Of a DNA stretch of 46,316 nt, positions 33,901-41,453 are shown in pieces. The position numbers were made by a program, and so were the translations under genes. The notes under the pieces were generated by a model. That model ran no database searches and was not told the origin of the DNA. It worked only from the letters and a program-made list of their open reading frames with translations. The DNA is taken from positions 1 through 46,316 of the forward strand of contig CAJUKR010000008.1 in NCBI GenBank assembly GCA_910587025.1, written 5' to 3'. Position 1 is the stretch's first letter. Each line of letters starts with the position of its first letter. Source of the DNA: an uncultured Christensenellaceae bacterium. Its GTDB lineage: Bacteria; Bacillota; Clostridia; Christensenellales; Pumilibacteraceae.

Positions 33901-34033
33901 CGGACGAGAACACTTCGAACAACGCGGTTTCCGCAAGGATACCGACAATAACGAAAAACGTTATCAACGAAACGGAAACGATGAACCATATACGAGATCT
34001 CTTATATTTGAATATCGTTTTGATAAAATTCAT
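30962..34033 (-). CDS. Membrane-anchored GH3 beta-glucosidase, reversed domain order
   Basis: A 1023-aa protein with an N-terminal transmembrane helix (about 15-37), then the GH3_C domain (GIIMLKNENNVMPLAEG near 85), a fibronectin-like module near 430-510, and only then the (beta/alpha)8 GH3_N domain (MLSTDGPVGF near 705, NIHRTPFSGRNFEYYSED, KHFAVNDQE). The nucleophile is Asp901 in VITDF. A C-terminal hydrophobic helix and acidic Lys/Glu tail follow. Reversed GH3_C/GH3_N order is known from Ruminococcus albus and Butyrivibrio enzymes. It probably cleaves beta-glucosidic bonds at the outer face of the membrane; exact substrate unknown. Confidence 0.9.
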   Translation of the reverse strand: MNFIKTIFKYKRSRIWFIVSVSLITFFVIVGILAETALFEVFSSAIGPRLNKTFGGGTYYVSDYEDKEDAFEKSNLVNERINEEGIIMLKNENNVMPLAEGSKISVFGKNSVNLAYGGSGSGAFTVTSETPTLFDSLDAAGFKYNTVLKEFYEDNGASGNGRATSPPLDMERSTLPGFGTGETEMSRYTAAVKNSYKDYNDAALVVLSRIGGESFDLPRTMIDTEGAMSEDDHYLELDKNEQDLLVEVCNNFDKVIVIINCSTSMELGFLDGHDDNDDTLIPGMAGIDTKIDGALWIGGPGWSGINALGRILKGQVNPSGRTIDTYQRDFTKDPTYQNFADQLVKNGNTYLVSDGSKPSVPEHFVDYEEGIYVGYRYYETRGKDNESWYKDNVVYPFGYGLSYTTFDWNANDIDFSFSDNETLDWTADADREFNVKVKVTNTGDRAGKEVVQVYMTAPYTGGIEKAYVTLVGFAKTPMIEKGATEEVTVTFKGYDFASYDYRDANENDFRGYELDEGAYTVRVMKNAHEEVASKSFNLASNVRYRKDPVTKTDVVNRYDDVSFEENYGMESKLSRNDWTGTFPVNESKDLESEEARNLSRTVSPEFMNRIKSTATNNPIVDDPNVVKPTQATVASPAATMEIYKLIKFDENDEVIRDEEGTIMVDFDDPDWNSYLDLLTVKEMMNYTMNGAFKTDALSSIGVLPMLSTDGPVGFVYFMAQIESQNPVYRTCSYASECVIAATWNVELAYEMGLSVGNEGVIGNVRADGRPYAGWYAPAINIHRTPFSGRNFEYYSEDPFISGKLAAEVVKGARSRGVYCQIKHFAVNDQETNRSGVCTWLTEQSLREIYLKPFEIAVKEGGALGMMSSFNRIGSLWTGGDYRLLTEILRNEWGFRGLVITDFNTEPFMDTKQMAYAGGDLNLANTPKPWSPETNADYVVLRNSVKNILYASVRSNGMNGCGEGGYYITYFAWWEVMIFFLNIGIMIGAAIWGFFAIWSAMAQAKKDKDASESAKDEKTEATEE

Positions 34034-34122
34034 AATTTCTCCTGTTTTATTTGATTATTTTTTGCTTTCCGCCCGCCGCTCCGCCGTGAAAAGCGAAGCG
34101 GCAACGGAATATAAGCATGCTG

Positions 34123-35805
34123 TTACTGACCGAACTCGTTCGACGTCATGGGTATCCACGTCAGATTTGCCGACGTAGAGATCTTGATGCAGTCGATGAC
34201 GGGCGCGGTACCAGACATCGTACCTCCCATACCGTGGTTATTCGCGGTGATGAAGGAGAATACGTTTTGTCCTTTCTTGATCGGAAGATTTACGCCGAGC
34301 ACGTGGTCGGAGAAAGGTCTTCTTCCCGACGCATGACCGGTCGTATCGGTGATCTCGATGGTTTCGTAATAGACGGGCTCGTTGTTGAGCGTAATCATAT
34401 ACTGCGAGTACTTCGTACCATTTGCGGTTTCACCGTCGTTAAGGATGGGGTCGATCGCGAAAGGCGCGTTCTCGCATGTGATTCTGAAGATGAGCTTAGC
34501 GTCGGCAACGTCGCGGTCGGATGTGATCATGAAATGAATCGCAAGACCTTCGGCGTAAAGATAAGTTACGTAATATCCGTTACTTGCATTGATGCCTTCC
34601 ATTCCCGGAGGGGGCGGATCGACCATGTTGGGACCCGTAGATCCGCCGGACGCGCCCATGCCTTGCAAAGGTTCGCCCGTAGCGGGGTCGGTAAGGCTTA
34701 CGTGCTCGGCTTCGAAGATGTAAGTACCCGTCCACTTCGCATAGATCGTAATGTTGCCCGAGATCTCGGAAGAGAAGTCATAAGGCGTTTTGCATTCCGC
34801 ATCGGAGTACCAACCGCCGAACACAAATCCGGACGACTGATGTCCTTTTTCGGTTACGTTGGCTCTCGTCGGATCGGCGGGACGCGATACCGCATAGCTT
34901 ACGGGAACGGTCTTTTCTTCAGTCACCGCTTCCGTGCCGTAATTGTGACTGAACGTAACGGTATGAGTCGCGGTACTGTCGGGAACCCACATAGCGTAAA
35001 GCGTCAGGCTGCCTGAAACCGCAGTATTGAAGTCGTAAGGCGTTTTGCCGTTCGAGCTTGCGCTCCAACCGGCGAAGATATAGCCGTCCCTTGTATCGGG
35101 TTCGATCGACCAATCGGCTTTGCCGCCGACTGTGGAAGCGGTCTTATCCGTGCCTCCGGCGTAATTCGCCATATACGTGACGCCGAACGACTGCGTCCAG
35201 CCCGCATACAGCGTTATGTTCCGTGTGATCGGAGTAAGCGCGAAGTCGAACAATTCGTCCGTTTCGGTATACCAACCGGTAAAGCTCCACTCGGGTCTCG
35301 ACGGAGTTGCGGGAGCCGTCGCATGCTCGTTGATCGTTACGCGCTGCGAAGGAATGGGATCTCCGCCCTCGTAACCGAGATCGAACGTCACGACAAACTT
35401 CTGTTTGCCTACTTCGATCATGAAATTGGCGCGCGCGCCGTCGAAAATGACGGAGACGAGCTTCTCGCCTTCCGAAGTCATGTCGGGAGATGCGACGGAA
35501 ACGCGTTCGTCCGTAAACAACACGTCCTCTGTCGTATCGTCTTTATATGTAACGCCGAGCACCCCTCCGCTCAAGTCCAGCTCCTCGTTGAAAGCGTAAT
35601 ACAGCTTATTCGGCTGAGTCTTGATTTCAAGCGACTTGACTCTGGAAAGTTTTACTTCTTGTCCGCAGTTGTCGCATCTGCCGTTTCCGTCCCTGTCGAT
35701 GTGGCTTATACAAGTAAGACTCATAGCGCAAGCACCGAACGAAAAAACGAGAGCGCCGACAACCACGATAAGCAGCAGTTTCATTAGCTTCTTCATCTTT
35801 GACAA
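34123..35805 (-). CDS. Secreted lipoprotein with InlB-type repeats and C-terminal CBM-like domain
   Basis: A 560-aa protein. The hydrophobic signal (about 6-24) ends in FGAC, a plausible lipobox. A Cys-containing loop DRDGNGRCDNCGQE follows near 38, then a bacterial Ig-like domain (about 55-130), three Listeria-Bacteroides (InlB-B) repeats of about 70 aa (each ending like FTGWYTE or FAGWSAS, then ITLYAGW or LTLYAMW), and a C-terminal beta-sandwich resembling CBM6/35 (YIFEAEHVSLTDPATGEPL). It is placed between two GH3 genes on the same strand, so a glycan-binding partner role is likely but inferred. No catalytic site was seen. Confidence 0.82.
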   Translation of the reverse strand: MSKMKKLMKLLLIVVVGALVFSFGACAMSLTCISHIDRDGNGRCDNCGQEVKLSRVKSLEIKTQPNKLYYAFNEELDLSGGVLGVTYKDDTTEDVLFTDERVSVASPDMTSEGEKLVSVIFDGARANFMIEVGKQKFVVTFDLGYEGGDPIPSQRVTINEHATAPATPSRPEWSFTGWYTETDELFDFALTPITRNITLYAGWTQSFGVTYMANYAGGTDKTASTVGGKADWSIEPDTRDGYIFAGWSASSNGKTPYDFNTAVSGSLTLYAMWVPDSTATHTVTFSHNYGTEAVTEEKTVPVSYAVSRPADPTRANVTEKGHQSSGFVFGGWYSDAECKTPYDFSSEISGNITIYAKWTGTYIFEAEHVSLTDPATGEPLQGMGASGGSTGPNMVDPPPPGMEGINASNGYYVTYLYAEGLAIHFMITSDRDVADAKLIFRITCENAPFAIDPILNDGETANGTKYSQYMITLNNEPVYYETIEITDTTGHASGRRPFSDHVLGVNLPIKKGQNVFSFITANNHGMGGTMSGTAPVIDCIKISTSANLTWIPMTSNEFGQ

Positions 35806-35839
35806 GTTCCTCCTGTTAAATCGAACTTTGATATATTAT

Positions 35840-35857
35840 CCGTCGGAATCCCGACGG
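35840..35857. repeat. Short hairpin upstream of the InlB-repeat lipoprotein
   Basis: CCGTCGG and CCGACGG with a 4-nt loop lie 35 bp before the lipoprotein start. There is no T tail on the minus strand; it may be a leader hairpin. Confidence 0.4.
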
Positions 35858-35956
35858 CTTGTTTTCGTCATTATAATTTTCTTTTCCGCCGCAACGGGCG
35901 CGTTGATCTAAAATACGATACGCCGCCTTTTGCGGTCTGTGAGACGTTTTGACGAT

Positions 35957-36015
35957 AATTCCGACGCCGTGGGGGAAAGACGCATCCGTCTTTCCCCCAC
36001 CCGCGATCGGAATTC
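35957..36015. terminator. Long hairpin between the large GH3 gene and the lipoprotein gene
   Basis: A perfect 14-bp GC-rich stem (35969-35982 with 35987-36000, loop CATC) is extended outward by an imperfect AATTCCGA/TCGGAATT arm. No clean T tract follows on the minus strand, so it may be a partial terminator or an mRNA-protecting hairpin that lowers expression of downstream genes. Confidence 0.55.
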
Positions 36016-36035
36016 CGTATTACGGAATCTTTGTT

Positions 36036-39000
36036 TTAGTCTTCTTTCTTACCTTTGACAGCTTTTGCTACGGCAAAACCGACAAATGCAAGACCGAGTA
36101 CGGCTACGAGTACGATCGAGGTCGTTCCTGCGAACGATCCGCAACCGCCCTCTCCGGGAGTACCGGATTCGCCGGGAGCGCCCGGTTCGCCTTTGAGCTG
36201 ATCGACAGCAATTACGTCTACCCATTCGCCGCCGTTGAATTTAGCCTGAATCATTCCGTTCTCTACGCGGAACTCGACGGAGTCGGGTATCGCTTCGAAC
36301 TTAGCCGTAAGAACGATGTTTGCGTTAATGGCGGTATCGAAATCGAACTCGGCGCCGTCTGCGTACCAGCCTACGAAGCGCTGTCCCTCGGGAGCCTCGG
36401 GATCTGCGGGCTTGGTAAGTTTGGAGCCTTTTTCGATCTTCTGATCGACGCCGTTCACCGTAACGGTGACAAGTTCGCCGACCTTGAGAACAAACTTGCT
36501 GCTGTAATAAGCCTTTCTTTCGGAAACGTTACCCGAGTTGTCTACCGAATGGCTGACAACGGTGTAGGTAACCGTCGTTTCGTATTCGCCCGCCGTCGTG
36601 GGAGTACCCGAAATCTTGCCGGTGGTCGCATCGAATGCGAGTCCTGCGGGAAGTCCGGTAACGCTCGGCGTTACGGATACGATACCGGGCTGTTTGGATT
36701 CGAGGTCCGGGGTCGGAGCCCAGAAGTCCTGAGATACGGTAGCCTCGTAAGCCGCGTTCTTCGCAACGGTAAGGCTGCCGGTATACGTAACGGGTTCTAC
36801 TACTTTGACTGCGAATTCGACAGTCTTGTTTGCCCATCCGTCATAGCTTACCTTTACTTTAACGGAACCGTTGCCGATCTTTGCGTTGTTGCTCGTGAAC
36901 GTAAGATTGCTTACGTTGAACTTAACGCCTTCGGGAAGTTTGGACTCGACAAGCTCGTACTTAACGTCGGAGCCTTCCGCAAACGTTGCGCTGATGGTTT
37001 TGGTACCCGACGCGTTTGCGGGAAGCGTGATCGTCTGAGCCGCGAAGTTCTTCTGGAAGTCTGCGCCGTTGTCGATAGCGTTCGAACGAACGTGCGTATA
37101 CATGATCTCCATTGCGCGCATTCTCGCATAGTAGTACTGGATCTTCAGCTGCTGACCCTTATCCGCGTCGTCGATCGAGATGAATTCGGTCGTGGAGTAC
37201 TCGGGAACCCAAATTACGTTGCCGGAGGAGTCGGTGCTCTGCTTCATTGTGACTTTGCCGACTTTTACGCCGCCTTTGCCGCCGCGAAGCGCGGGATCCC
37301 ACTGTCCGCCGCCGCGTGCGTTTGCTGCGCGGTCGCCGAGAGGAATGTTGTTACCCGAACGGGTCATTATCTCGAGGTTGTTGAGCGTGTCGCCTACCGT
37401 ACCTACCTGGTAGTCGGTTACGACGCTGCCCTTGAAGCCCCACTCCTTACGAAGGATCTGAGTAAGAAGAGGATAGTTTTCGGAGCAAGCCACAACGCCG
37501 ATACGGTTGAAACCGGTCATGACTGCGGATGCGCCGCCGTTGATTACCGCATACTGATAAGGACGGAGAATATTCTCGCGGATAGTCTGCTCGTCTGCCC
37601 AAGTAGCGATGTTGTTTCTCGAAGTTTCCTGATCGTTAAGCGCGAAGTGCTTGATGTAAGGATAGATACCTCTGGACGATACGCCGGAGATAACCGCGCC
37701 TGCGACGAGACCGCCGTGTACGCCGTCCTGAGAATAGTACTCGAAGTTTCTTCCCGAGAACGGAGAACGATGGGTGTTCATCGAAGGAGCGTACCAGCCG
37801 TTATAGCCGTTCCACATACCCTCTTCGCCGATAAGTACGCCGAGATTGTGGAGGAACTCAAGGTTCCAAGTAGCCGCCTGCATCTGAGCCGCGCACCAGT
37901 AACGGGTGCCCGAAGGACCTCTTGCGGAGATGTAACCGTCTTTGGTCTGACCGCCTATGCAGCAAGGACCGTCGGGGTCGCAACCTTCTTCTTTACCGAC
38001 ACGCTCGATTTCGGCGGTCTTGAAGAATCCGGTCGAGTTGAGGAGTTTGAGTTCCTCATACGTAAGCTGGTTCATGAACGCTTCCCAAGCCTTGATTCCT
38101 GTCTTGCCGTTAAGAGCTTCGTTCTTGCTCTGTACGACATCGGAGCTGTACGGGTCGATACCCATCATTTCCGCAAGACGGATGGTAACCGCTGCTTTCT
38201 CGTTCGCAGCCTGAGTCCAGGTGTCGGGAATGTTCACGTCTTCGTTGTTCCAGATCTCGTGCGTATCATCGTCGCGACCGAGGATGAAACCGAAGACGAT
38301 CTTATCGTGCATTTCTTTCTGAGTAATGGTATAATCCTTGCCGTTTGCGAGAGGATTTACCGTCAATCCGTCGTCGTAGCCCTTAAGCGTAAGTTCGTCT
38401 GCCGTAGGAGCTTTCGGGAACGTTTCGATCATTTTGGATCTCGACATGATGGTCATCGTCGGGCTGATGGACGTGAAGTTGTATTTTGCGTCCTCGTCGA
38501 GAGAATCGATAAATACGTTCTTTACTTCTACGCCGGTCGCCTGCGACTTATCGAGCTTAAGTTCGGTAAGCGTAACGGTCTCTGCCGTAGCGACGCCGTT
38601 TTCGTGCGAGTTCTTTCTCGCATAGAACTTGTAAGCGCCCGCTTCCACTTCATATCCCGCGAAATCGTTTTTGTTCGCGTCGCTGTAGTCGTACGAAGCG
38701 ATGTCGTAAGCGTCAAAGTTGATCTCAACGACTTCGCTTTTGCCCGGAGCGATAACGCCGGTCTTTGCGAAACCTACGAGGGAAACTTCGGCTTTCTCGA
38801 TACCGCCGGCGGTATAAGGCGCGTTCATGTAGATTTCCACAACGTCCTTACCTGCTACGTCGCCGCTGTTGGTAACTTTGACGGATGCGGAGAAGGTCGT
38901 GTCTTTCGTGAAATTGATTGTGCTCTTAGTCACGCTGAAATCGGACCAGGTGAAGTTCGTGTACGAAAGTCCGTAACCGAAAGGATATACGACGTTCTTA

Positions 39001-40274
39001 TTGTACCAATCGTTCGCTTTGGCAGTAGCGTCATCGCCGGCATAGTCTTTTGCCACGGAATCTTCGCGCTTGCTTTCGAGAACTGCTTTGGCGTCTTTGG
39101 AAGTGGGATCTACGTTACCTGCCGCGATTTCAGCATGCATGGTCTCGTAGTACTTGTATCCGAGATAAATACCTTCCTCGTATTCCACCGTGTTGGTACC
39201 GCCGCCCACGGCTTCCGCCGTTTCGCTTTCCTTCCACGTATAAGAATAGTTGGTCTGAGTTTTACCTTCTGCGGTAAACGGTTTCGTCTGCGTACCGTCG
39301 CCGAAGTTCTGATACGTAGGATCTACGGTGAAGTCGCTGTTATAGATGTCGACCGTTCTGCCGGAGGGATTCACTTTGCCCGTAAGGACGTTGAGAATAC
39401 CGTCGAAACCGAAGTCGCCGGTCTGTCCGACATGGACGATAGCGTCGATCTGGGGATCTTTTTCAAGATCGCCGAACTCGATGATATTGCCCGAGTTGAA
39501 GAGGATGACGACTTTGTCGAATTTTTCCTCGACATGCTTGATAAGCTGTCTCTCGTTGTACGAAAGCTCGAGATAGTGCTCGTCTTTGTCCGCAACGAGT
39601 TTGCCGTTCTCTTCCTTCACACGGTTCTCTACGTTTTTACGCGCAAGGTCGTTTCCTTCGCCGCCGAGACGGGATATGACGATAAACGCAGCGTCGCTGT
39701 ATCTGTCATAAGTCGCCTGAAGCGCGGGAGTGTAATAGCTCATCGGAAGCTCTTTGTCTTCGTATGTAGGAGTGGTATACGTTGCAACCATACTGAGCGA
39801 GCCGCCCGAATGCTTCTTATACAAAGACTTAAGACTGGGGTTGATCGCAATGCCCGCATTTTCGAACGAAGAGTAAATATCTCCGCCCTCGGCGAGCTGT
39901 CCGGATCCGGAACCCGTACCGCCATAGCCGTAAGCGTCGGAGTTGATACCGAAAAGGCTTATGTTTTTGATATCCTTATACGGTAATTTATCCTGACTGC
40001 CGTCTTCTCCGCCGCCGTTCTTAAGAAGAATGGCGCCTTCGCCGGCTAATTGTATATTGGTCGCTTTGGTAACCGCAGACAACTCTTCATTGCTTGTAAA
40101 CGAAGAATAATATTTTCCGTCGCCGTTATTACCATGTCCCAATCGGTCGGCGTTTTTGATCGCGGTGATCGCGAATGCCGATATCGACGAGCATATGAGC
40201 GCGATGCAAATAATTGCCATCAAAAGCTTTGCGCCTATACGCTTGCCGACATGTTTGAACTCGGTTGAATTCAT
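36036..40274 (-). CDS. Giant cell-surface GH3 enzyme, reversed domain order, with Ig-like and InlB modules
   Basis: A 1412-aa protein. The N-terminal hydrophobic segment (about 12-38) is followed by GH3_C (GEGAILLKNGG near 80), a fibronectin-like module near 470-560, and GH3_N (NTHRSPFSGRNFEYYSQD, KHFALNDQE). The nucleophile is Asp954 in VVTDY. Added to this are a putative-Ig module (GLPAGLAFDATTGKISGTP near 1225), one InlB-B-like repeat near 1300, a short collagen-like GEPGAPGESGTPGE stretch, and a C-terminal transmembrane helix with basic tail. It is a paralogue of the 30962-34033 protein with an extra C-terminal stalk. SD GGAGGTAAG precedes the ATG. Confidence 0.9.
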   Translation of the reverse strand: MNSTEFKHVGKRIGAKLLMAIICIALICSSISAFAITAIKNADRLGHGNNGDGKYYSSFTSNEELSAVTKATNIQLAGEGAILLKNGGGEDGSQDKLPYKDIKNISLFGINSDAYGYGGTGSGSGQLAEGGDIYSSFENAGIAINPSLKSLYKKHSGGSLSMVATYTTPTYEDKELPMSYYTPALQATYDRYSDAAFIVISRLGGEGNDLARKNVENRVKEENGKLVADKDEHYLELSYNERQLIKHVEEKFDKVVILFNSGNIIEFGDLEKDPQIDAIVHVGQTGDFGFDGILNVLTGKVNPSGRTVDIYNSDFTVDPTYQNFGDGTQTKPFTAEGKTQTNYSYTWKESETAEAVGGGTNTVEYEEGIYLGYKYYETMHAEIAAGNVDPTSKDAKAVLESKREDSVAKDYAGDDATAKANDWYNKNVVYPFGYGLSYTNFTWSDFSVTKSTINFTKDTTFSASVKVTNSGDVAGKDVVEIYMNAPYTAGGIEKAEVSLVGFAKTGVIAPGKSEVVEINFDAYDIASYDYSDANKNDFAGYEVEAGAYKFYARKNSHENGVATAETVTLTELKLDKSQATGVEVKNVFIDSLDEDAKYNFTSISPTMTIMSRSKMIETFPKAPTADELTLKGYDDGLTVNPLANGKDYTITQKEMHDKIVFGFILGRDDDTHEIWNNEDVNIPDTWTQAANEKAAVTIRLAEMMGIDPYSSDVVQSKNEALNGKTGIKAWEAFMNQLTYEELKLLNSTGFFKTAEIERVGKEEGCDPDGPCCIGGQTKDGYISARGPSGTRYWCAAQMQAATWNLEFLHNLGVLIGEEGMWNGYNGWYAPSMNTHRSPFSGRNFEYYSQDGVHGGLVAGAVISGVSSRGIYPYIKHFALNDQETSRNNIATWADEQTIRENILRPYQYAVINGGASAVMTGFNRIGVVACSENYPLLTQILRKEWGFKGSVVTDYQVGTVGDTLNNLEIMTRSGNNIPLGDRAANARGGGQWDPALRGGKGGVKVGKVTMKQSTDSSGNVIWVPEYSTTEFISIDDADKGQQLKIQYYYARMRAMEIMYTHVRSNAIDNGADFQKNFAAQTITLPANASGTKTISATFAEGSDVKYELVESKLPEGVKFNVSNLTFTSNNAKIGNGSVKVKVSYDGWANKTVEFAVKVVEPVTYTGSLTVAKNAAYEATVSQDFWAPTPDLESKQPGIVSVTPSVTGLPAGLAFDATTGKISGTPTTAGEYETTVTYTVVSHSVDNSGNVSERKAYYSSKFVLKVGELVTVTVNGVDQKIEKGSKLTKPADPEAPEGQRFVGWYADGAEFDFDTAINANIVLTAKFEAIPDSVEFRVENGMIQAKFNGGEWVDVIAVDQLKGEPGAPGESGTPGEGGCGSFAGTTSIVLVAVLGLAFVGFAVAKAVKGKKED

Positions 40275-40311
40275 TTTCTTACCTCCAAATAGTTTTTAAT
40301 AATCCGAACTT

Positions 40312-40419
40312 TTACGCCCGTTTTATCCGTAAATCATCAGAGGAAAACCGAAGACAAATAAAAAACGTCGGGCGAGAACTATGCTCGTCCGACAGGGAAT
40401 GACCATAAAAAACAATCAT
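40312..40419 (-). CDS. Possible leader peptide of the GH3 locus
   Basis: A 35-codon frame starting MIVFYGHSLSDEH, preceded by GGAGAGGGG at 6-7 nt, lies between the promoter and the large GH3 gene. Its coding sequence spans the terminator hairpin at 40361-40393, the arrangement expected when translation of a leader controls termination. No run of a single amino acid codon suggests the sensed signal. It could equally be a chance frame. Confidence 0.3.
   Translation of the reverse strand: MIVFYGHSLSDEHSSRPTFFICLRFSSDDLRIKRA
40361..40393 (-). terminator. Leader terminator (possible attenuator) upstream of the large GH3 gene
   Basis: A 10-bp stem with one G-U pair (40367-40376 with 40384-40393) is followed on the minus strand by six T. 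It lies between the promoter at 40462-40490 and the GH3 start at 40274, so it must be read through for GH3 expression. Confidence 0.75.
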
Positions 40420-40439
40420 CACGCCCCTCTCCAATACGT

Positions 40440-40459
40440 GCCAACTCTTTCCTCTTGGC
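40440..40459 (-). promoter_or_regulatory. 5'-end hairpin of the GH3 leader
   Basis: GCCAA (40455-40459) pairs with TTGGC (40440-40444) at the very 5' end of the predicted RNA, enclosing a purine-rich loop GAGGAAAGAG. It could be an RNA-stability hairpin or part of a sensing element. Confidence 0.45.
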
Positions 40460-40461
40460 TC

Positions 40462-40490
40462 AGTATATCAGCGCTTTTGCGTACCGTCAA
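40462..40490 (-). promoter_or_regulatory. Promoter of the GH3 locus
   Basis: Minus strand: -35 TTGACG (40485-40490), 17 bp, then TATACT (40462-40467). The expected start is near 40455, giving a leader of about 180 nt. Confidence 0.82.
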
Positions 40491-40596
40491 TACCCTTGGC
40501 ACGGTGAGAAGTCTGACAGGCACACTCGGTAACCGACGCTCGTAAGAGATCGTTTTCAACCCGCTTGTGCAGCATTTTGCCATCATATTCCGACAT

Positions 40597-40634
40597 AAAA
40601 AACGACTGCGTTCCGGTCATTCGAAACGCAGTCG
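40597..40634 (-). terminator. Terminator of the LytTR regulator gene
   Basis: A 10-bp stem (40603-40612 with 40625-40634, 12-nt loop) is followed by six T on the minus strand, 13 bp after the stop codon. Confidence 0.85.
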
Positions 40635-40646
40635 CATAAGGATATA

Positions 40647-41369
40647 TTATTGATTTTGCTGTACGGCGCGGAAACTTTCGAACGCCTCGGTAAAAGCCTT
40701 CTTATAGTTCCGGCTTACGGGAACGACTGAATGGCGGAGATACACGTCGTTGCCCTCGACCGACGTAACGTGACCGAGATTGACGAGATAACTTATGCTG
40801 CTCCTGACAAAATCGTATTGCAGCAACTGCTTTTCCGCATCCTGCATCACGCCCCGCGCCTGAAAAACGCTTTCTTCGTCGCCGTTTTCGCTGACATGAT
40901 AAAAAAGATAATGCCGACGAACCTCTATGTACGAAATATCGTTTATATTCAAACGCTTGTGTCCGCCCACCGTTTTCAAGTGAATATTTACCCCCCCCCG
41001 TACATTTCCGAGCTTTTTCATAGCCTTGTCGAGAGATGCGGTAAGCAGATTTTTGTCTATGGGTTTCGGAACAAACCCGAGCGCGTCGATCCTGTACCCG
41101 TAGATCGCCACGCGGCTGGACTCGGACATCAGGATCACCGCGGCGTCGCGCCTAGCTTCGCGCAGTTTTTTCGCCATCGGCATTTCGTTCATACCTCCGA
41201 TCCCGAGCAGGATTATCCCGCTGTCTTCCGAAGCGTCGAGGTACGAGTTCACGCTCCGAAAACGTCGCACCGTCAGATCGGCGCGCCGTGCGCTTTTGTA
41301 TTGTTCAAGCAGTTCTTCAAGCAGGTCGAGCACGGTTTCGTCATTGTCGATAATACAGACTTTGCACAT
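40647..41369 (-). CDS. LytTR-family response regulator with degenerate receiver
   Basis: A 240-aa protein. Residues 1-115 form a CheY-like receiver with the acidic pair at 8-10 (DND) and Lys at about 102 (PKPID), but the phosphoacceptor Asp is replaced by Gly56 (IILLGIGGMNEM where families have LLDI). Residues about 128-235 are a LytTR DNA-binding domain (YIEVRRHYLFYHV, VSRNYKKAF). The linker (residues 124-127) is encoded by a run of nine G. No sensor kinase is nearby. SD GGAGGGG. It may act without phosphorylation or be controlled by expression level. Confidence 0.9.
   Translation of the reverse strand: MCKVCIIDNDETVLDLLEELLEQYKSARRADLTVRRFRSVNSYLDASEDSGIILLGIGGMNEMPMAKKLREARRDAAVILMSESSRVAIYGYRIDALGFVPKPIDKNLLTASLDKAMKKLGNVRGGVNIHLKTVGGHKRLNINDISYIEVRRHYLFYHVSENGDEESVFQARGVMQDAEKQLLQYDFVRSSISYLVNLGHVTSVEGNDVYLRHSVVPVSRNYKKAFTEAFESFRAVQQNQ
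40991..40999. repeat. C9/G9 homopolymer tract in the LytTR gene
   Basis: Nine C in a row on the plus strand encode Arg-Gly-Gly-Val in the linker between receiver and LytTR domain. A gain or loss of one base would cut off the DNA-binding domain. Confidence 0.9.
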
Positions 41370-41405
41370 TCTGTATCCCCTCCTTTCCTACACTGTTTTT
41401 ACTCC

Positions 41406-41428
41406 ACAACCCGTTTTACCTACAACCC
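41406..41428 (-). promoter_or_regulatory. Direct repeat upstream of the LytTR gene
   Basis: GGGTTGT occurs twice with 16-bp periodicity (41422-41428 and 41406-41412 on the minus strand), each followed by a G/A-rich GTAAAA segment. LytTR proteins bind direct repeats, so an autoregulatory site is possible. Confidence 0.35.
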
Positions 41429-41453
41429 TTTCGGCATAATTGCAAAATATTTA

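Larger units (their letters stand above)
40275..40646. other. Intergenic region: GH3 leader plus lytTR terminator
   Basis: These 372 bases hold, in minus-strand order, the terminator of the LytTR gene (40597-40634), about 100 bases without visible features, a consensus promoter (40462-40490), a hairpin, a possible 35-codon frame and a second terminator (40361-40393), all before the large GH3 gene. Confidence 0.7.

Noticed and set aside
30956..34054. Long open frame opposite the second GH3 gene
   Set aside because: Same reason: codon-bias shadow of a recognisable enzyme.
35949..39986. Very long open frame (over 1300 codons) opposite the large GH3 gene
   Set aside because: The minus-strand GH3 protein has complete catalytic domains, signal and anchor; the opposite frame is a by-product of its codon bias and shows no domain.
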